Shown: positions 36,472-45,449, numbered from the stretch's first letter. The stretch is 64,000 nt of DNA from Rhizobiales bacterium Y(2018) (GCA_005502925.1 SCPD01000005.1:124001-188000), one strand, 5' to 3'. Numbers and translations: made by a program. Notes: generated by a model from the letters alone, not told the origin.

Positions 36472-37388
36472 CCGGCGTCATCTATGAGCGCGTGGCGCTG
36501 ATCGGCCTCGGCCTCATCGGCTCGTCGCTCGCGCATGTGATGCGCCAGCAGAAGCTGGCGAACCGCATCACCGGTTATGCCCGTAGCGCCGAGACGCGCG
36601 CCACGGCGAAACGCATCGGCCTCGCCGATGAGATTCATGAAAGCGCCAGAGCGGCGGTGAAAGATGCCGATCTTATCATCCTGTGCACGCCGGTCGGCGC
36701 CTATGGCAGGATCGCCGAAGAGATCGGCTCGCATCTGAAGGCCGGCGCCACCGTCACCGATGTCGGCTCGGTCAAAACCGCCGTGGTGCGCGATGTCGGC
36801 TCGCATCTGCCGGCCAATGTCCATTTCATTCCGGGCCATCCGGTGGCCGGCACCGAGCAGTCGGGACCTGAATCGGGTTTTGCCGAATTGTTCCTCAACC
36901 GCTGGTGCATCCTGACGCCCCTGCCGGACAGCGACGCGACGGCGGTGGAGCGGCTGGAGAATTTCTGGCGCGGCTGCGGCTCCAATGTCGAGAAGATGAC
37001 GCCGGAGCATCACGACATGGTGCTCGCCATTACGAGCCACCTGCCGCATTTGATCGCCTACAATATCGTCGCCACCGCCGCCGATATCGAGGACGTCACC
37101 AATTCGGAAGTGATCAAGTTCTCGGCTGGCGGCTTCCGCGACTTCACGCGTATCGCCGCTTCCGATCCGACCATGTGGCGCGACGTCTTCCTTAACAACA
37201 AGGAAGCGGTGCTCGAGACCTTGGGCCGCTTTTCGGAGGACCTCGCTCTCCTGCAACGCGCCATTCGCTGGGGCGACGGCGACACCTTGTTCAACCTGTT
37301 CACCCGCTCACGCGAAGTCCGCCGGAGCATCATCGCCGCCGGCCAGGAAACCGCCGCCCCCGATTTCGGCCGCCGTCCGAAGGAGTGA
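36468..37388 (+). CDS. tyrC: Prephenate/arogenate (cyclohexadienyl) dehydrogenase
   Basis: A 306-residue NAD(P)-dependent dehydrogenase of tyrosine synthesis. The Rossmann motif [16 protein letters not shown] is at residues 9-24; [25 protein letters not shown] (with the catalytic His) and [15 protein letters not shown] follow. It starts with GTG overlapping the hisC stop (GTGA). A longer in-frame ORF from 36216 is an artefact inside hisC. Confidence 0.93.
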   Translation: MTGVIYERVALIGLGLIGSSLAHVMRQQKLANRITGYARSAETRATAKRIGLADEIHESARAAVKDADLIILCTPVGAYGRIAEEIGSHLKAGATVTDVGSVKTAVVRDVGSHLPANVHFIPGHPVAGTEQSGPESGFAELFLNRWCILTPLPDSDATAVERLENFWRGCGSNVEKMTPEHHDMVLAITSHLPHLIAYNIVATAADIEDVTNSEVIKFSAGGFRDFTRIAASDPTMWRDVFLNNKEAVLETLGRFSEDLALLQRAIRWGDGDTLFNLFTRSREVRRSIIAAGQETAAPDFGRRPKE

Positions 37389-37408
37389 GGGGCGCTGCTC
37401 CCAACTGT

Positions 37409-37509
37409 CGTCACCCCGGCGAAAGCCGGGGCCAAATAAATTCTTTAAAAGCGAGCAGCGCCGCCCGGCTGTTTCTATTCAATGGATCCCGGCTTTCGCC
37501 GGGATGACG
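37409..37509. repeat. Inverted repeat element between convergent genes
   Basis: CGTCACCCCGGCGAAAGCCGG and its near-complement CCCGGCTTTCGCCGGGATGACG bracket about 55 bases. Each arm is itself a hairpin, so the element can act as terminator for both convergent transcripts. The GTCACCCCGGCGAAAGCCGGG form is common in alphaproteobacterial intergenic regions. Confidence 0.75.
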
Positions 37510-37516
37510 ATAAAGG

Positions 37517-38467
37517 TTACAGCACCGGCGGCAATTCGGTGAGCTTCACTGGTCCCCAATAGAGCTTGCCGTCCTTGGCGATGAGATCGAGCGTCACGTC
37601 GGTGGTCTTGCCGGGCTGCAGGAGGCCGATCATCGTCGTGAAGGTCTGCGCGTCCTTTTCCGACAGGCCGAAATTCTGCTTGAGCTCGTCCATCAGGAGA
37701 TCGAGGCGGTTGGTGGTGGTTTTGAGGTTCCCGTCGATCTGGCCTTGCGCGGTGATGCCGATCTCGCCGGTGGCCTTGAGGGTGAGGTCGCCCTTCTTGA
37801 GCGCCACCTCGACGACACCGACTTTCTCACCGCTCCGCGCCAGATAAGCGAGGAGATCCTGGCCGAGCGCCTTGCGTGGCAGATTGGCGTTGAGCAGCGC
37901 CTGATCCACTTTCAAGAGCGTGCCGGGGCCGAGCAAGGCCTCCGCCGCCGTGGCGTCGAGCGCGACGTCGATGCGTTCGGTGCCGGTGTCGCGGGCGCTG
38001 AGCAGGAGACGGTCGGCGCGGCCATAGGGCGGCGCCTGGACTTTCGGCAGCTCGAGCGAGGCGAGCCAGTCGTGCTCGCCCGAATAACGCGCACTCGCCA
38101 TGGCGCGCTCATGGGTGATGGTGAGGCCGGAGCTGGTGACGACCGGACCGTCGAGCAGGGCCACGGCGCGGTTCGGCATATAGGCCTGGACGACGAGCAG
38201 CAGGCGCTGGGCTTCCGCCTCCTCGCCAGGCGTGGTGAGTTTCGGCGCCACGCAGTCACGTTCGAAGCGGAAGGGGAAGCCGCCCCAGTCGACCGCCTTG
38301 CAGTCGAGCGTGACGCCTTGGCGCGAAAGCTTGGCGAGCTCGGCCTCGAAGGTGTCGCGCGCGAAGCTCGAGGCGACGAACCAATAGGCGCACCAGCCGG
38401 CGGCGAGGAGGACGACGGCGGCGAAGGTCAGGATGAAAGGCCAGGGGCGTTTCGGCTTATCGGCCAT
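37517..38467 (-). CDS. DUF2125 domain protein
   Basis: A 316-residue protein of the alphaproteobacterial DUF2125 family. A single N-terminal membrane anchor (PWPFILTFAAVVLLAAGWCAYWFV) is followed by a beta-rich extracytoplasmic region with typical segments GFPFRFERDC and RALAMASARYSGEHDW. Function is unknown; the fold recalls AsmA-like or DUF945 proteins. The start at 38467 (MADKPKRPW) is preferred to the GTG at 38488. It diverges from chaC. Confidence 0.87.
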   Translation of the reverse strand: MADKPKRPWPFILTFAAVVLLAAGWCAYWFVASSFARDTFEAELAKLSRQGVTLDCKAVDWGGFPFRFERDCVAPKLTTPGEEAEAQRLLLVVQAYMPNRAVALLDGPVVTSSGLTITHERAMASARYSGEHDWLASLELPKVQAPPYGRADRLLLSARDTGTERIDVALDATAAEALLGPGTLLKVDQALLNANLPRKALGQDLLAYLARSGEKVGVVEVALKKGDLTLKATGEIGITAQGQIDGNLKTTTNRLDLLMDELKQNFGLSEKDAQTFTTMIGLLQPGKTTDVTLDLIAKDGKLYWGPVKLTELPPVL

Positions 38468-38504
38468 TGCGTGTTCCGCTCGCTTCACTGTAGATCGGGG
38501 CTCA

Positions 38505-39044
38505 ATGCACGAAAATTGGGTCTTCGGCTACGGGTCTTTGATGTGGAATCCGGGCTTCCGCTTCATTGAGCGGCAGCGCGCGGTGATCCACGGCTATCAC
38601 CGCAGCCTGTGCATGCTGTCGCATATGTATCGCGGCACGCCGGACCGCCCCGGCCTGGTGCTGGGGCTCGATATCGGCGGCGCCTGCCACGGCATCGCCT
38701 TCCGGGTGGCGGATGAGGATTGGGCGGATGCCTCGGCCTATCTGCGCGCCCGCGAGCAGGTGACGAACATGTATCACGAGGTGGTCAAGCCGGTGCGGCT
38801 GGTCGGCAGAGAGGCAGAGAAGGTGCCGGCCTTGACCTATGCGGTGGACCGCACACATCGGCAATATGCCGGGCGCCTGAGCTTCGAGGACCAGCTTCAT
38901 CATGTCCGCCAGGGCCATGGCCAGTCCGGCTCCTGCACCGATTATGTGCTGAACACCGTGCAGCATCTGCGCGAGGCCGGCATTCGCGATCAGCCGCTGG
39001 AGAGGCTGGCCCAGGCGCTGCTGAAAATGCCCGCAAAAATTTAA
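38505..39044 (+). CDS. Gamma-glutamylcyclotransferase, ChaC family
   Basis: A 179-residue protein with the substrate-binding loop FGYGSLMWNPGF at the N-terminus and the conserved YLRAREQVTNMYHEV segment. ChaC enzymes cleave glutathione to 5-oxoproline and Cys-Gly in the cytosol. The start at 38505 gives MHENWVFGYGSL; the longer ORF from 38433 overlaps the divergent promoter. Its stop codon is part of a terminator hairpin used by the convergent gene. Confidence 0.92.
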   Translation: MHENWVFGYGSLMWNPGFRFIERQRAVIHGYHRSLCMLSHMYRGTPDRPGLVLGLDIGGACHGIAFRVADEDWADASAYLRAREQVTNMYHEVVKPVRLVGREAEKVPALTYAVDRTHRQYAGRLSFEDQLHHVRQGHGQSGSCTDYVLNTVQHLREAGIRDQPLERLAQALLKMPAKI

Positions 39045-39074
39045 GAGGGCGGAATGAGCACATTCCACCCTCTT
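39033..39074 (-). terminator. Intrinsic terminator of the SOS-box gene
   Basis: On the minus strand AAGAGGGUGGAAUG and CAUUCCGCCCUCUU pair over 14 positions (one G-U pair) around UGCU and are followed by AAAUUUUUG. On the plus strand the G-U pair is a C-A mismatch and no T-run follows. It therefore ends the minus-strand gene at 39156 and overlaps the chaC stop. Confidence 0.8.
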
Positions 39075-39155
39075 GGTTACGCTGGACTCAACTGACGCAT
39101 CCCTGTGACGCGGGCCCTCTTACGAGACCCGGCGTTCGGTTTCTTTTGTTCCGCG

Positions 39156-39554
39156 CTAGGCCGCGAGCTTGACCGGCTCGTTGACGGGCTTGGCGGTACC
39201 ATCCTTGAGCGCCGCCTTGAGATCGGCGGCGATGGCGCGCGCCTCCTCGTCAGTGCGGCCCAGAAGATGGACGTGGATTTCATTGGCGCCGAGATCGCGC
39301 CAATGGGCGGCGTCCCCGGTCGCAAGGTTGATGTCCCACAGGCCGGCGAAACGCCCGGCGCCCAGCACGGTGCGCAAGGTGCCGAAGCGGCGCACCGCCA
39401 GGAAGACAGCGCCCGGAAGCGGCGGGCATTTGTCCGGCGAATAGACGGAGTGGATGTAGCGGCGGCCAGAAGCACCGTGCCAGTACCAGAAGGCCGGTTC
39501 GGATTCGGTGCCGCCGGAGAATGGGATTTGCAGGGGTGTTCCATGAATCAACAT
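39156..39554 (-). CDS. Conserved hypothetical protein under a LexA-type box
   Basis: About 132 residues beginning MLIHGTPLQIPFSGGTESEPAFWYWHGASGRRYIHSVY; an internal CPPLPGAVFLAVRRFG and a C-terminal NEIHVHLLGRTDEEARAIAADL are also recognisable as conserved-looking blocks. I cannot assign a family. The ATG at 39554 lies directly against an SOS box and 6 bases past a -10 element, so the mRNA appears leaderless. A TTG at 39572 in the same frame would place the promoter in the coding region and is rejected. The gene has its own terminator. Position behind nrdJ and the SOS box suggest a DNA-damage role, by inference. Confidence 0.72.
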   Translation of the reverse strand: MLIHGTPLQIPFSGGTESEPAFWYWHGASGRRYIHSVYSPDKCPPLPGAVFLAVRRFGTLRTVLGAGRFAGLWDINLATGDAAHWRDLGANEIHVHLLGRTDEEARAIAADLKAALKDGTAKPVNEPVKLAA

Positions 39555-39555
39555 G

Positions 39556-39570
39556 GAACGAAGATAGAAC
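39556..39570 (-). promoter_or_regulatory. LexA box GTTC-N7-GTTC
   Basis: The minus strand reads GTTC-TATCTTC-GTTC, an exact match to the alphaproteobacterial LexA consensus GTTC-N7-GTTC. It covers the predicted -10 element (TATCTT), so bound LexA would block the promoter. A 13-bp palindrome GAACAGTTTGTTC overlaps its upstream end. Confidence 0.8.
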
Positions 39571-39589
39571 AAACTGTTCTCGCTGTCAA
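39561..39589 (-). promoter_or_regulatory. Promoter of the SOS-box gene, leaderless
   Basis: TTGACA (39589-39584) and TATCTT (39566-39561) are 17 bases apart. The ATG begins at 39554, 6 bases beyond the -10, so transcription should start at or next to the initiation codon. Confidence 0.7.
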
Positions 39590-39602
39590 TCCCGCTGTGA
39601 TC

Positions 39603-41912
39603 TCAACTGCACTTCGAATAGGCGCAGCTGAGGCAGGTCGAGCAGCCTTCCTGGAAGACGAGCGTCGCCTCGCCGCAGCGCGGGCATTGGGCGCCGCGCT
39701 GCTGGTCGTTGACGGCGAGCGCCAGGCCGGGCTTGGCGTCGGGCTTGAGGAAGCCGGTATCGATCATATGCCGCTCGATGACGCCGCCGATGGCGGCGAG
39801 CAGGCTCGGCACATAACGGCCGTCCATCCACTGGCCACCCCTCGGATCGAACACCGCTTTCAATTCCTCGACCACGAAGGAGACGTCGCCGCCGCGCCGG
39901 AATACCGCCGAGATCATGCGGGTGAGCGCCACCGTCCAGGCGAAATGCTCCATGTTCTTCGAGTTGATGAAGATCTCGAAGGGCCGCCGCCTGCCGTCCT
40001 GCAGGATGTCGTTGATGGTGATGTAGATGGCGTGATCGGAATCGGCCCATTTGAGCTTGTAGGTGAAGCCCGGCAGCACCTCGTGGCGCGCCAGCGGCTG
40101 CTTCATATAGATGACCTCGCCGGGCTCGGCATGGAGGAACGGATCGCGCACCGCCTCGAGCGGCAGCGCCGCCTGCACCGGTTCGGACTTCGCGGGCTCG
40201 CTGACCGACAGCACCGAGCCGGTCACGTCATTGGGCCGGAAGGTGGTGCAGCCTTTGAGACCCTGGTCATAGGCTTCGAGATAGACCGCCTTGAAATCCT
40301 CGAAAGGGAGATCGGGCGGACAGTTGATCGTCTTCGAGATCGATGAATCGATATGCGGCTGGATCGCCGCCTGCATCACCAGATGCTCATGCGGGGAGAG
40401 GTCGTTGGCGGTGACGAAGGACGCCGGCAGCGCCGCGTCCTCTCCCTTCAGCCCGCGCCAGACCCGCGCGGCGTAATCCTCGACCTTCTGGGTGATACGC
40501 TCGCCATTGGGCTGCAGGACCTTGCGGTTATAGGCGACGCTGAAGATCGGCTCGATGCCGCTCGACACATTGCCGGCGAACAGCGAGATGGTGCCGGTGG
40601 GCGCGATCGAGGTGAGGAGCGCATTGCGGATGCCGGATTTGGCGATCGCCGCCTTGATGTCGGCCTCGAGCCCCTGCACATGGCCGCCGGCCAGATAGGC
40701 GTCCGCGTCATAAAGCGGAAAGGCGCCCTTCTCGGCCGCGATGGCCGCGCTGGCGATATAGGCATGGCGTTCGATGCGCGCCATCCAGTCCTTCGCCGCG
40801 GCGGCCGCTTCGGGCGTGCCGTAGCGCAGCCCGCACATGGTGAGCGCATCGGCGAGCCCGGTGATGCCGAGCCCGATGCGCCGCTTCGCCAGAGCCTCGC
40901 GGCGCTGCTCGGGCAAGGGATAGTTGGAGACGTCGACGACATTGTCCATGAAGCGCACCGCGAGCGGCACCAGATGCTGCAGCTGGGCCTCGTCGATGTG
41001 CGCTTGCTCCGTGAACGGATCAATCACCAGCGCCGCGAGATTGATCGACCCGAGCAGGCACGCGCCATAGGGCGGAAGTGGCTGCTCACCGCAAGGATTT
41101 GTCGCCTGGATCGTCTCGCAATAAGAGAGATTGTTGAGCGTGTTGATGCGGTCGATGAAGATCACGCCAGGCTCGGCATAGTCATAATTCGAGCGCATGA
41201 TGCGATCCCAGAGTGTTCGGGCGCGCAGCGTCCGGTAGGTCTGGCCGGCGAAAACGAGCGGCCAGTCGGCATCGGTCTTCACCGCCTGCATGAAGTCATC
41301 GGTGACGAGGACCGAGAGATTGAACATGCGCAGGCGCTTGGCATCGGCCTTGGCGGCGATGAAATCCTCGATGTCGGGATGATCGCAGCGCAAGGTGCCC
41401 ATCATGGCGCCGCGGCGCGAGCCCGCCGACATGATGGTGCGGCACATCGCATCCCACACATCCATGAAGCTCAACGGGCCGGACGCATCGGCGCCGACGC
41501 CTTTGACCGCCGCGCCCTTGGGCCGGATGGTGGAGAAATCCATGCCGACGCCGCCGCCCTGCTGCATGGTCAGCGCCGCTTCCTTCAATGCGTCGAAGAT
41601 GCCGGCGAGCGAATCCTCGATCCCACCCATGACGAAGCAGTTGAACAGCGTGACGGTGCGTGCCGTGCCGGCGCCCGACAGGATGCGCCCGGCGGGGAGG
41701 AAACGGTAATCCTGGAGGAGGCCTTCGAACTCCCGCGCCCACTTGGCGCGCTCGGCGGGCTTTTCGGCTGCCGCCACCGCCTTTGCCACACGCTGCCAGC
41801 TCGCCTCCACCGTCTCGTCGACAGGAGAGCCGTCCGGCCGCTTGAAGCGGTATTTCATGTCCCAGATCTCAGCCGAGATCGGATCGAGAAAATGAGGCTC
41901 GCTGGCGGACAT
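39603..41912 (-). CDS. nrdJ: Adenosylcobalamin-dependent (class II) ribonucleotide reductase
   Basis: A 769-residue class II RNR that makes deoxyribonucleotides using an adenosylcobalamin radical. Visible are the redox Cys in TLFNCFVMGG, the active-site segment TNPCGEQPLPPYGACLLGSIN, and the C-terminal zinc-ribbon-like tail CPRCGEATLVFQEGCSTCLSCAYSKC. The cofactor could come from the adenosyltransferase at 9.6 kb. No cobalamin riboswitch is evident upstream. A near-match LexA box lies upstream at 41955-41969. No terminator separates it from the SOS-box gene downstream. Confidence 0.95.
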   Translation of the reverse strand: MSASEPHFLDPISAEIWDMKYRFKRPDGSPVDETVEASWQRVAKAVAAAEKPAERAKWAREFEGLLQDYRFLPAGRILSGAGTARTVTLFNCFVMGGIEDSLAGIFDALKEAALTMQQGGGVGMDFSTIRPKGAAVKGVGADASGPLSFMDVWDAMCRTIMSAGSRRGAMMGTLRCDHPDIEDFIAAKADAKRLRMFNLSVLVTDDFMQAVKTDADWPLVFAGQTYRTLRARTLWDRIMRSNYDYAEPGVIFIDRINTLNNLSYCETIQATNPCGEQPLPPYGACLLGSINLAALVIDPFTEQAHIDEAQLQHLVPLAVRFMDNVVDVSNYPLPEQRREALAKRRIGLGITGLADALTMCGLRYGTPEAAAAAKDWMARIERHAYIASAAIAAEKGAFPLYDADAYLAGGHVQGLEADIKAAIAKSGIRNALLTSIAPTGTISLFAGNVSSGIEPIFSVAYNRKVLQPNGERITQKVEDYAARVWRGLKGEDAALPASFVTANDLSPHEHLVMQAAIQPHIDSSISKTINCPPDLPFEDFKAVYLEAYDQGLKGCTTFRPNDVTGSVLSVSEPAKSEPVQAALPLEAVRDPFLHAEPGEVIYMKQPLARHEVLPGFTYKLKWADSDHAIYITINDILQDGRRRPFEIFINSKNMEHFAWTVALTRMISAVFRRGGDVSFVVEELKAVFDPRGGQWMDGRYVPSLLAAIGGVIERHMIDTGFLKPDAKPGLALAVNDQQRGAQCPRCGEATLVFQEGCSTCLSCAYSKCS

Positions 41913-41954
41913 CGTTTACTCGCTGAACTGACAGGATACCCACTATATAGTATT

Positions 41955-41969
41955 GTTCTTGTTTTGGAC
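41955..41969. promoter_or_regulatory. Near-match LexA box upstream of nrdJ
   Basis: GTTC-TTGTTTT-GGAC differs from GTTC-N7-GTTC at two bases of the second half-site. It lies about 45 bases upstream of the nrdJ start, next to the A+T-rich ACTATATAGT that could be the -10. Weak evidence on its own; listed because a perfect box occurs at the other end of nrdJ. Confidence 0.3.
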
Positions 41970-42032
41970 ATGCCTGTTTTAGGGATGAGAGGACGAGAAG
42001 ACCTCATCGTTAAAAAATCGGATAGTGACGGA

Positions 42033-42052
42033 TTATAGTCCATAGGCTATAA
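42033..42052. promoter_or_regulatory. Operator-like palindrome of the toxin-antitoxin operon
   Basis: TTATAG-N8-CTATAA lies 13 bases upstream of the toxin start codon. Antitoxins of the HigA type bind such dyads to repress their own operon. Confidence 0.6.
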
Positions 42053-42064
42053 ATTGGGGACGCG

Positions 42065-42439
42065 ATGGATGGCCTGAAGCCTGCGGTCTGGATGGGATCA
42101 TCCAAGGATGATTTGCGGGAATTTCCGGCGGATGTCCGTCGCGTGATGGGTTTCGCCATCAACGATGCGCAGAACGGAGACGAGCACCCTGCAGCCAAGG
42201 CCCTCAAGGGCTTCGGAGGCCGGAGCGTCCTTGAAGTGGTCGATGATTTCGATGGGGATACTTATCGCGCCGTCTACACCGTCCGTTTCGCGAAGGCTGT
42301 CTATGTTCTTCATTGTTTCCAGAAGAAATCGAAGAAAGGCCGGGAAACTTCGAAACATGACATCGCGGTCATCAGAACGCGCCTGAAGGCGGCCGAGACC
42401 CATCATCGGGAGATCTACGAGAAAGGATCAGCATCATGA
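42065..42439 (+). CDS. higB: RelE/HigB-family toxin (phage Gp49-like)
   Basis: A 124-residue toxin candidate of the HigB/Gp49-like group of the RelE superfamily. It contains WMGSSKDDLREFPADVRRVMGFAI, then LKGFGGRSVLEVVDDFDGDTYRAVYTVRF and VYVLHCFQKKSKKGRET. RelE-type toxins cleave mRNA on the ribosome. The toxin precedes its antitoxin, the HigBA order, and their genes overlap by 4 bases (ATGA). A GGGGA site precedes the ATG. Confidence 0.9.
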   Translation: MDGLKPAVWMGSSKDDLREFPADVRRVMGFAINDAQNGDEHPAAKALKGFGGRSVLEVVDDFDGDTYRAVYTVRFAKAVYVLHCFQKKSKKGRETSKHDIAVIRTRLKAAETHHREIYEKGSAS

Positions 42440-42738
42440 GCAAGAACATCAGCGCCGAGGTGAGCAGCGGCAATGTGTTCGCCGATCTCGGCTTCGACAA
42501 CCCCGAAGAAGAATTGCTGAAGGCAAAACTGGCTCGGGAGGTTCGCGCCATCATCAAGCGGCGGCGCTTGACCCAGGCCAAGGCGGCCGAGCTTCTGGGC
42601 ATGAAGCAACCCGACATATCGGCGATTGTGACCGGTCGCACCGGCAAATTTTCGATCGATCGCCTGGTGCGCTGCCTCGATCGGCTCGACTACAAGGTCG
42701 AGGTGATCGTCCGTCAAAAGCCCCGCAAGGCGGCATGA
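42436..42738 (+). CDS. higA: HigA-type antitoxin, XRE/helix-turn-helix
   Basis: A 100-residue antitoxin with an XRE-type helix-turn-helix: [41 protein letters not shown] (about 40-80). It binds and neutralises the upstream toxin and probably represses through the TTATAG-N8-CTATAA dyad. Translational overlap with the toxin fits a type II system. Confidence 0.92.
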   Translation: MSKNISAEVSSGNVFADLGFDNPEEELLKAKLAREVRAIIKRRRLTQAKAAELLGMKQPDISAIVTGRTGKFSIDRLVRCLDRLDYKVEVIVRQKPRKAA

Positions 42739-42745
42739 GGCGATC

Positions 42746-43129
42746 ATGCCCGATCTCGACCGCAACAAGCGCAATGTGGTGGCCTTCTACGATCTGATGT
42801 TCAACCAGTGCCGGCCGCGCGAGGCGATCGAGCGATATGCGGGCGCGACCTATATTCAGCACAATCCCGGCGTCGCCGACGGCAAGGAAGGCTTCATCGC
42901 TTATTTCGAAGAGGCGGCGCGCGACTATCCCGGCAAAAGTGTCGAGTTCAAACGAATTATCGCCGAGGGCAATCTCGTCGTCCTGCATTGTCGGCAGGAG
43001 TGGCCGGGGGATCATGTCTGGGCCGGCATCGACATCTTCCGCCTCGATGATGACGGCAAGATCGTCGAGCATTGGGACGTGTTGCAGATCGTGCCCGACA
43101 AGGCCGCAAATCAGAACGGAATGTTTTGA
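42746..43129 (+). CDS. SnoaL-like (NTF2 fold) protein
   Basis: A 127-residue member of the SnoaL/polyketide-cyclase-like group: [44 protein letters not shown] and the C-terminal [23 protein letters not shown]. These NTF2-fold proteins act as small cyclases, isomerases or ligand binders; the substrate is unknown. It begins 7 bases after higA and may be cotranscribed. Confidence 0.88.
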   Translation: MPDLDRNKRNVVAFYDLMFNQCRPREAIERYAGATYIQHNPGVADGKEGFIAYFEEAARDYPGKSVEFKRIIAEGNLVVLHCRQEWPGDHVWAGIDIFRLDDDGKIVEHWDVLQIVPDKAANQNGMF

Positions 43130-43132
43130 GGC

Positions 43133-43855
43133 TCAGCGCCCGCTCCGCCCTTCCTGCATCAGCCGCGCCGTCGCCGTCTCGATCGTCTCCTGCAGCGTTT
43201 GCGAGAACTCGCGCCGCTTCAGGCCCGGCGCGATGACGGGGAGGATCTCGATGACGATCTTGCCGGGATAGCGGATGAATTTGCGCCTGGGCCAGAACAG
43301 GCCGGAATTGAGCGCGAGCGGCAGGCAGGGCAAACCCAGATGCAGATAAAGCGCCGCGGCACCCGGCTTGTAGTCGGGCGGCGCGTCGGGCGCCGAGCGG
43401 GTGCCTTCCGGAAAGATCACCAATTGCCGGCCCATCTGCGCCGCTTCCTTGGCGCGCGCCAGCATGGTCTTGAGCCCCTGCGCGCCGGCCGAACGTTCGA
43501 TCGGGATCATGCGGAATTTCGGGATGAACCAGCCGAACAGCGGGATGAAGATGAGCTCGCGCTTCAGGATCATCGCCGGGTCGTCGAACAGAGGCAGCAG
43601 CGCGAAAGTATCCCAGGTCGATTGATGTTTCGACGCCACCAGTACGGCACCTTGCGGAATATTCTCGCGGCCCCTCACCTCATAGGTCGTGCCGCAGATC
43701 ACCTTGAGCCACCACAGGCTGGTCGTCGCCCAGGCCTGCAGCGCCCGGATCGACCATTTGCGCGGCGTCAGATAGAAGGGCGAGCCCACGACCAGGAACA
43801 ACACCAGATTCACATAGAAGACGATGTTGTAGATGAGCGAGCGGAGCCAGGTCAC
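43133..43855 (-). CDS. plsC: 1-acyl-sn-glycerol-3-phosphate acyltransferase
   Basis: A 240-residue membrane-associated acyltransferase with the HX4D motif in SKHQSTWDTFALLP and the phosphate-binding FPEGTRS. It converts lysophosphatidic acid to phosphatidic acid in phospholipid synthesis. The N-terminus (LRSLIYNIVFYVNLVLFLVVG) is a membrane anchor. It starts with GTG overlapping the ftsX stop (GTGA); longer ORFs reach into ftsX. The ftsE-ftsX-plsC order is common in alphaproteobacteria. Confidence 0.94.
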   Translation of the reverse strand: MTWLRSLIYNIVFYVNLVLFLVVGSPFYLTPRKWSIRALQAWATTSLWWLKVICGTTYEVRGRENIPQGAVLVASKHQSTWDTFALLPLFDDPAMILKRELIFIPLFGWFIPKFRMIPIERSAGAQGLKTMLARAKEAAQMGRQLVIFPEGTRSAPDAPPDYKPGAAALYLHLGLPCLPLALNSGLFWPRRKFIRYPGKIVIEILPVIAPGLKRREFSQTLQETIETATARLMQEGRSGR

Positions 43856-44757
43856 CGGAGACTCTTGAGGATGCGCATCAGCGTCACGCGCGACGTGATG
43901 AGACAGATGAGCGTCGCCACTGCCGGCACCACCGCCAACGCCAGATAATTCTGCATCAGGTGATTGCCCGACAGCGACAGGAATTCCTGGGCGATGGCGG
44001 CGAAGCTGTCGGGGGCCGCTCCCGCCGCCAGGAAGAAGGTGAGGATGCCGAGCACCAGGCCGATGATGCCGGCGGTGAGACCGGTTCTGAGGAACCGGCC
44101 GCCGACCTGGCGCGCGATGAAATTGTCGCGCGCGCCGACGAGATGCAGCACCTCGACCACTTCGCGATTGGCCTCGAGCGCCGCGCGGGTGGCGAAGACG
44201 ACGATGGCGATGGCGCACAGGCCGATCAGCACCAGAATGGCGTAAGCGAGCGTCGTCAGCACCCGCGCCATGCGGGTGAGCTCGGCCTGCCAGCGTTTAT
44301 GCGTGTCGAGGCTGACGCCCGGCACTTCATTGCGCAGCGCCGTTTCGAGCGCAGTGAAATCGGGCGGATTGGCGGGATCGATCTCGATGGCGATGAGCCG
44401 CGGCACGGGTAGGTCTTCGAGGCCTTCGATGCCGCCGATCCACGGTTCGAGCAGGTCGATCGCCGCCTTCTCGTCGAGCACCGTGACCTTCAGCACGCCG
44501 GGCGTCGTCTTGAGGATGGCTTCCGCCTTGGCGAGGTCCGCTTCCATGTTGCGGCCCTGGATCTCGCGGACCTGGACCGTGATCTCGCGCGACAGATCAC
44601 CCGTCCAGGCTTCGACCGAGCGGTTGATCAGCACGAGGCCGCCGGCCGCCAGCACGGCCAGATAACACATCACCGCCATGGCCAGAGTGAGCGTGCGCAA
44701 CGGCGCCGCATCGGGCGGGATGATCGGCTCGGGACGATGCGTGACCTGGTCGGTCAT
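43852..44757 (-). CDS. ftsX: Cell division protein FtsX
   Basis: A 301-residue permease-like protein with four membrane segments (about 27-48, 165-190, 225-245, 270-292) and a periplasmic loop (about 50-160) that activates peptidoglycan hydrolases at the septum. The FtsX hallmark EVVEVLHLVGARDNFIARQVGGRFLRTG is present. It overlaps ftsE by 4 bases and plsC by 4 bases. Confidence 0.94.
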   Translation of the reverse strand: MTDQVTHRPEPIIPPDAAPLRTLTLAMAVMCYLAVLAAGGLVLINRSVEAWTGDLSREITVQVREIQGRNMEADLAKAEAILKTTPGVLKVTVLDEKAAIDLLEPWIGGIEGLEDLPVPRLIAIEIDPANPPDFTALETALRNEVPGVSLDTHKRWQAELTRMARVLTTLAYAILVLIGLCAIAIVVFATRAALEANREVVEVLHLVGARDNFIARQVGGRFLRTGLTAGIIGLVLGILTFFLAAGAAPDSFAAIAQEFLSLSGNHLMQNYLALAVVPAVATLICLITSRVTLMRILKSLR

Positions 44758-45413
44758 GCCGCCAGTCTCAATTGGCCCTGATCCAGCGTCATGACCGGCA
44801 TCTTCGCCTGCGCAATGAGTTGCACGTCATGGGTGGCGATCAGCACCGTGGTGCCGAGACGGTTGAGCTCGAGGAACAGGCGCAGCAGCCTTTTGGCGAG
44901 GGCCGGATCGACATTGCCTGTCGGCTCGTCGGCCAGGAGCAGCTGCGGCTTGGCGATGACGGCACGGGCTATTGCCGCGCGCTGCTTCTCACCGCCCGAC
45001 AGCACCTGCGGCATCACGCGGGCCTGCTCGGCGAGGCCGACCCATTTCAGGAGCTCCATGACATCGGCTCGATACTTTTCTTCGGCCAAACCCGCCACAC
45101 GCAGCGGCAGAGCGACATTTTCGTAAGTGGTGAGATGGTCGAGCAAGCGGAATTCCTGGAAAACGATGCCGATGCGGCGGCGCAGCAGTGGCAGGTCACT
45201 GCGACCGATCTGTGTCGTGTCCTGGCCGAACACACTCATGAAGCCGCGGGTCGGCGCCATCGACAGGAACAGGAGGCGCAGCAGCGACGTCTTGCCGGCA
45301 CCCGACGGCCCGGTGAGGAAGCGGAACTCGCCCGGCGCCAGGACGAAGGACACGTCCTTCAGGATTTCCGGCCCATGCCCATAGCGCAGGCCCACATTCT
45401 CGAGACGAACCAT
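44754..45413 (-). CDS. ftsE: Cell division ATP-binding protein FtsE
   Basis: A 219-residue ABC ATPase with Walker A GPSGAGKT, signature LSGGEKQR, Walker B LLLADEPT and switch His in IATHDVQL. FtsE drives FtsX-dependent activation of septal amidases. The ATG at 45413 has a GGGGAGCTC leader. About 40 bases further upstream is a perfect TTAA-N7-TTAA box, which suggests cell-cycle control by CtrA. Confidence 0.94.
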   Translation of the reverse strand: MVRLENVGLRYGHGPEILKDVSFVLAPGEFRFLTGPSGAGKTSLLRLLFLSMAPTRGFMSVFGQDTTQIGRSDLPLLRRRIGIVFQEFRLLDHLTTYENVALPLRVAGLAEEKYRADVMELLKWVGLAEQARVMPQVLSGGEKQRAAIARAVIAKPQLLLADEPTGNVDPALAKRLLRLFLELNRLGTTVLIATHDVQLIAQAKMPVMTLDQGQLRLAA

Positions 45414-45449
45414 GAGCTCCCCTTCAAAACCAGCCGGCCTCACGCCGCT

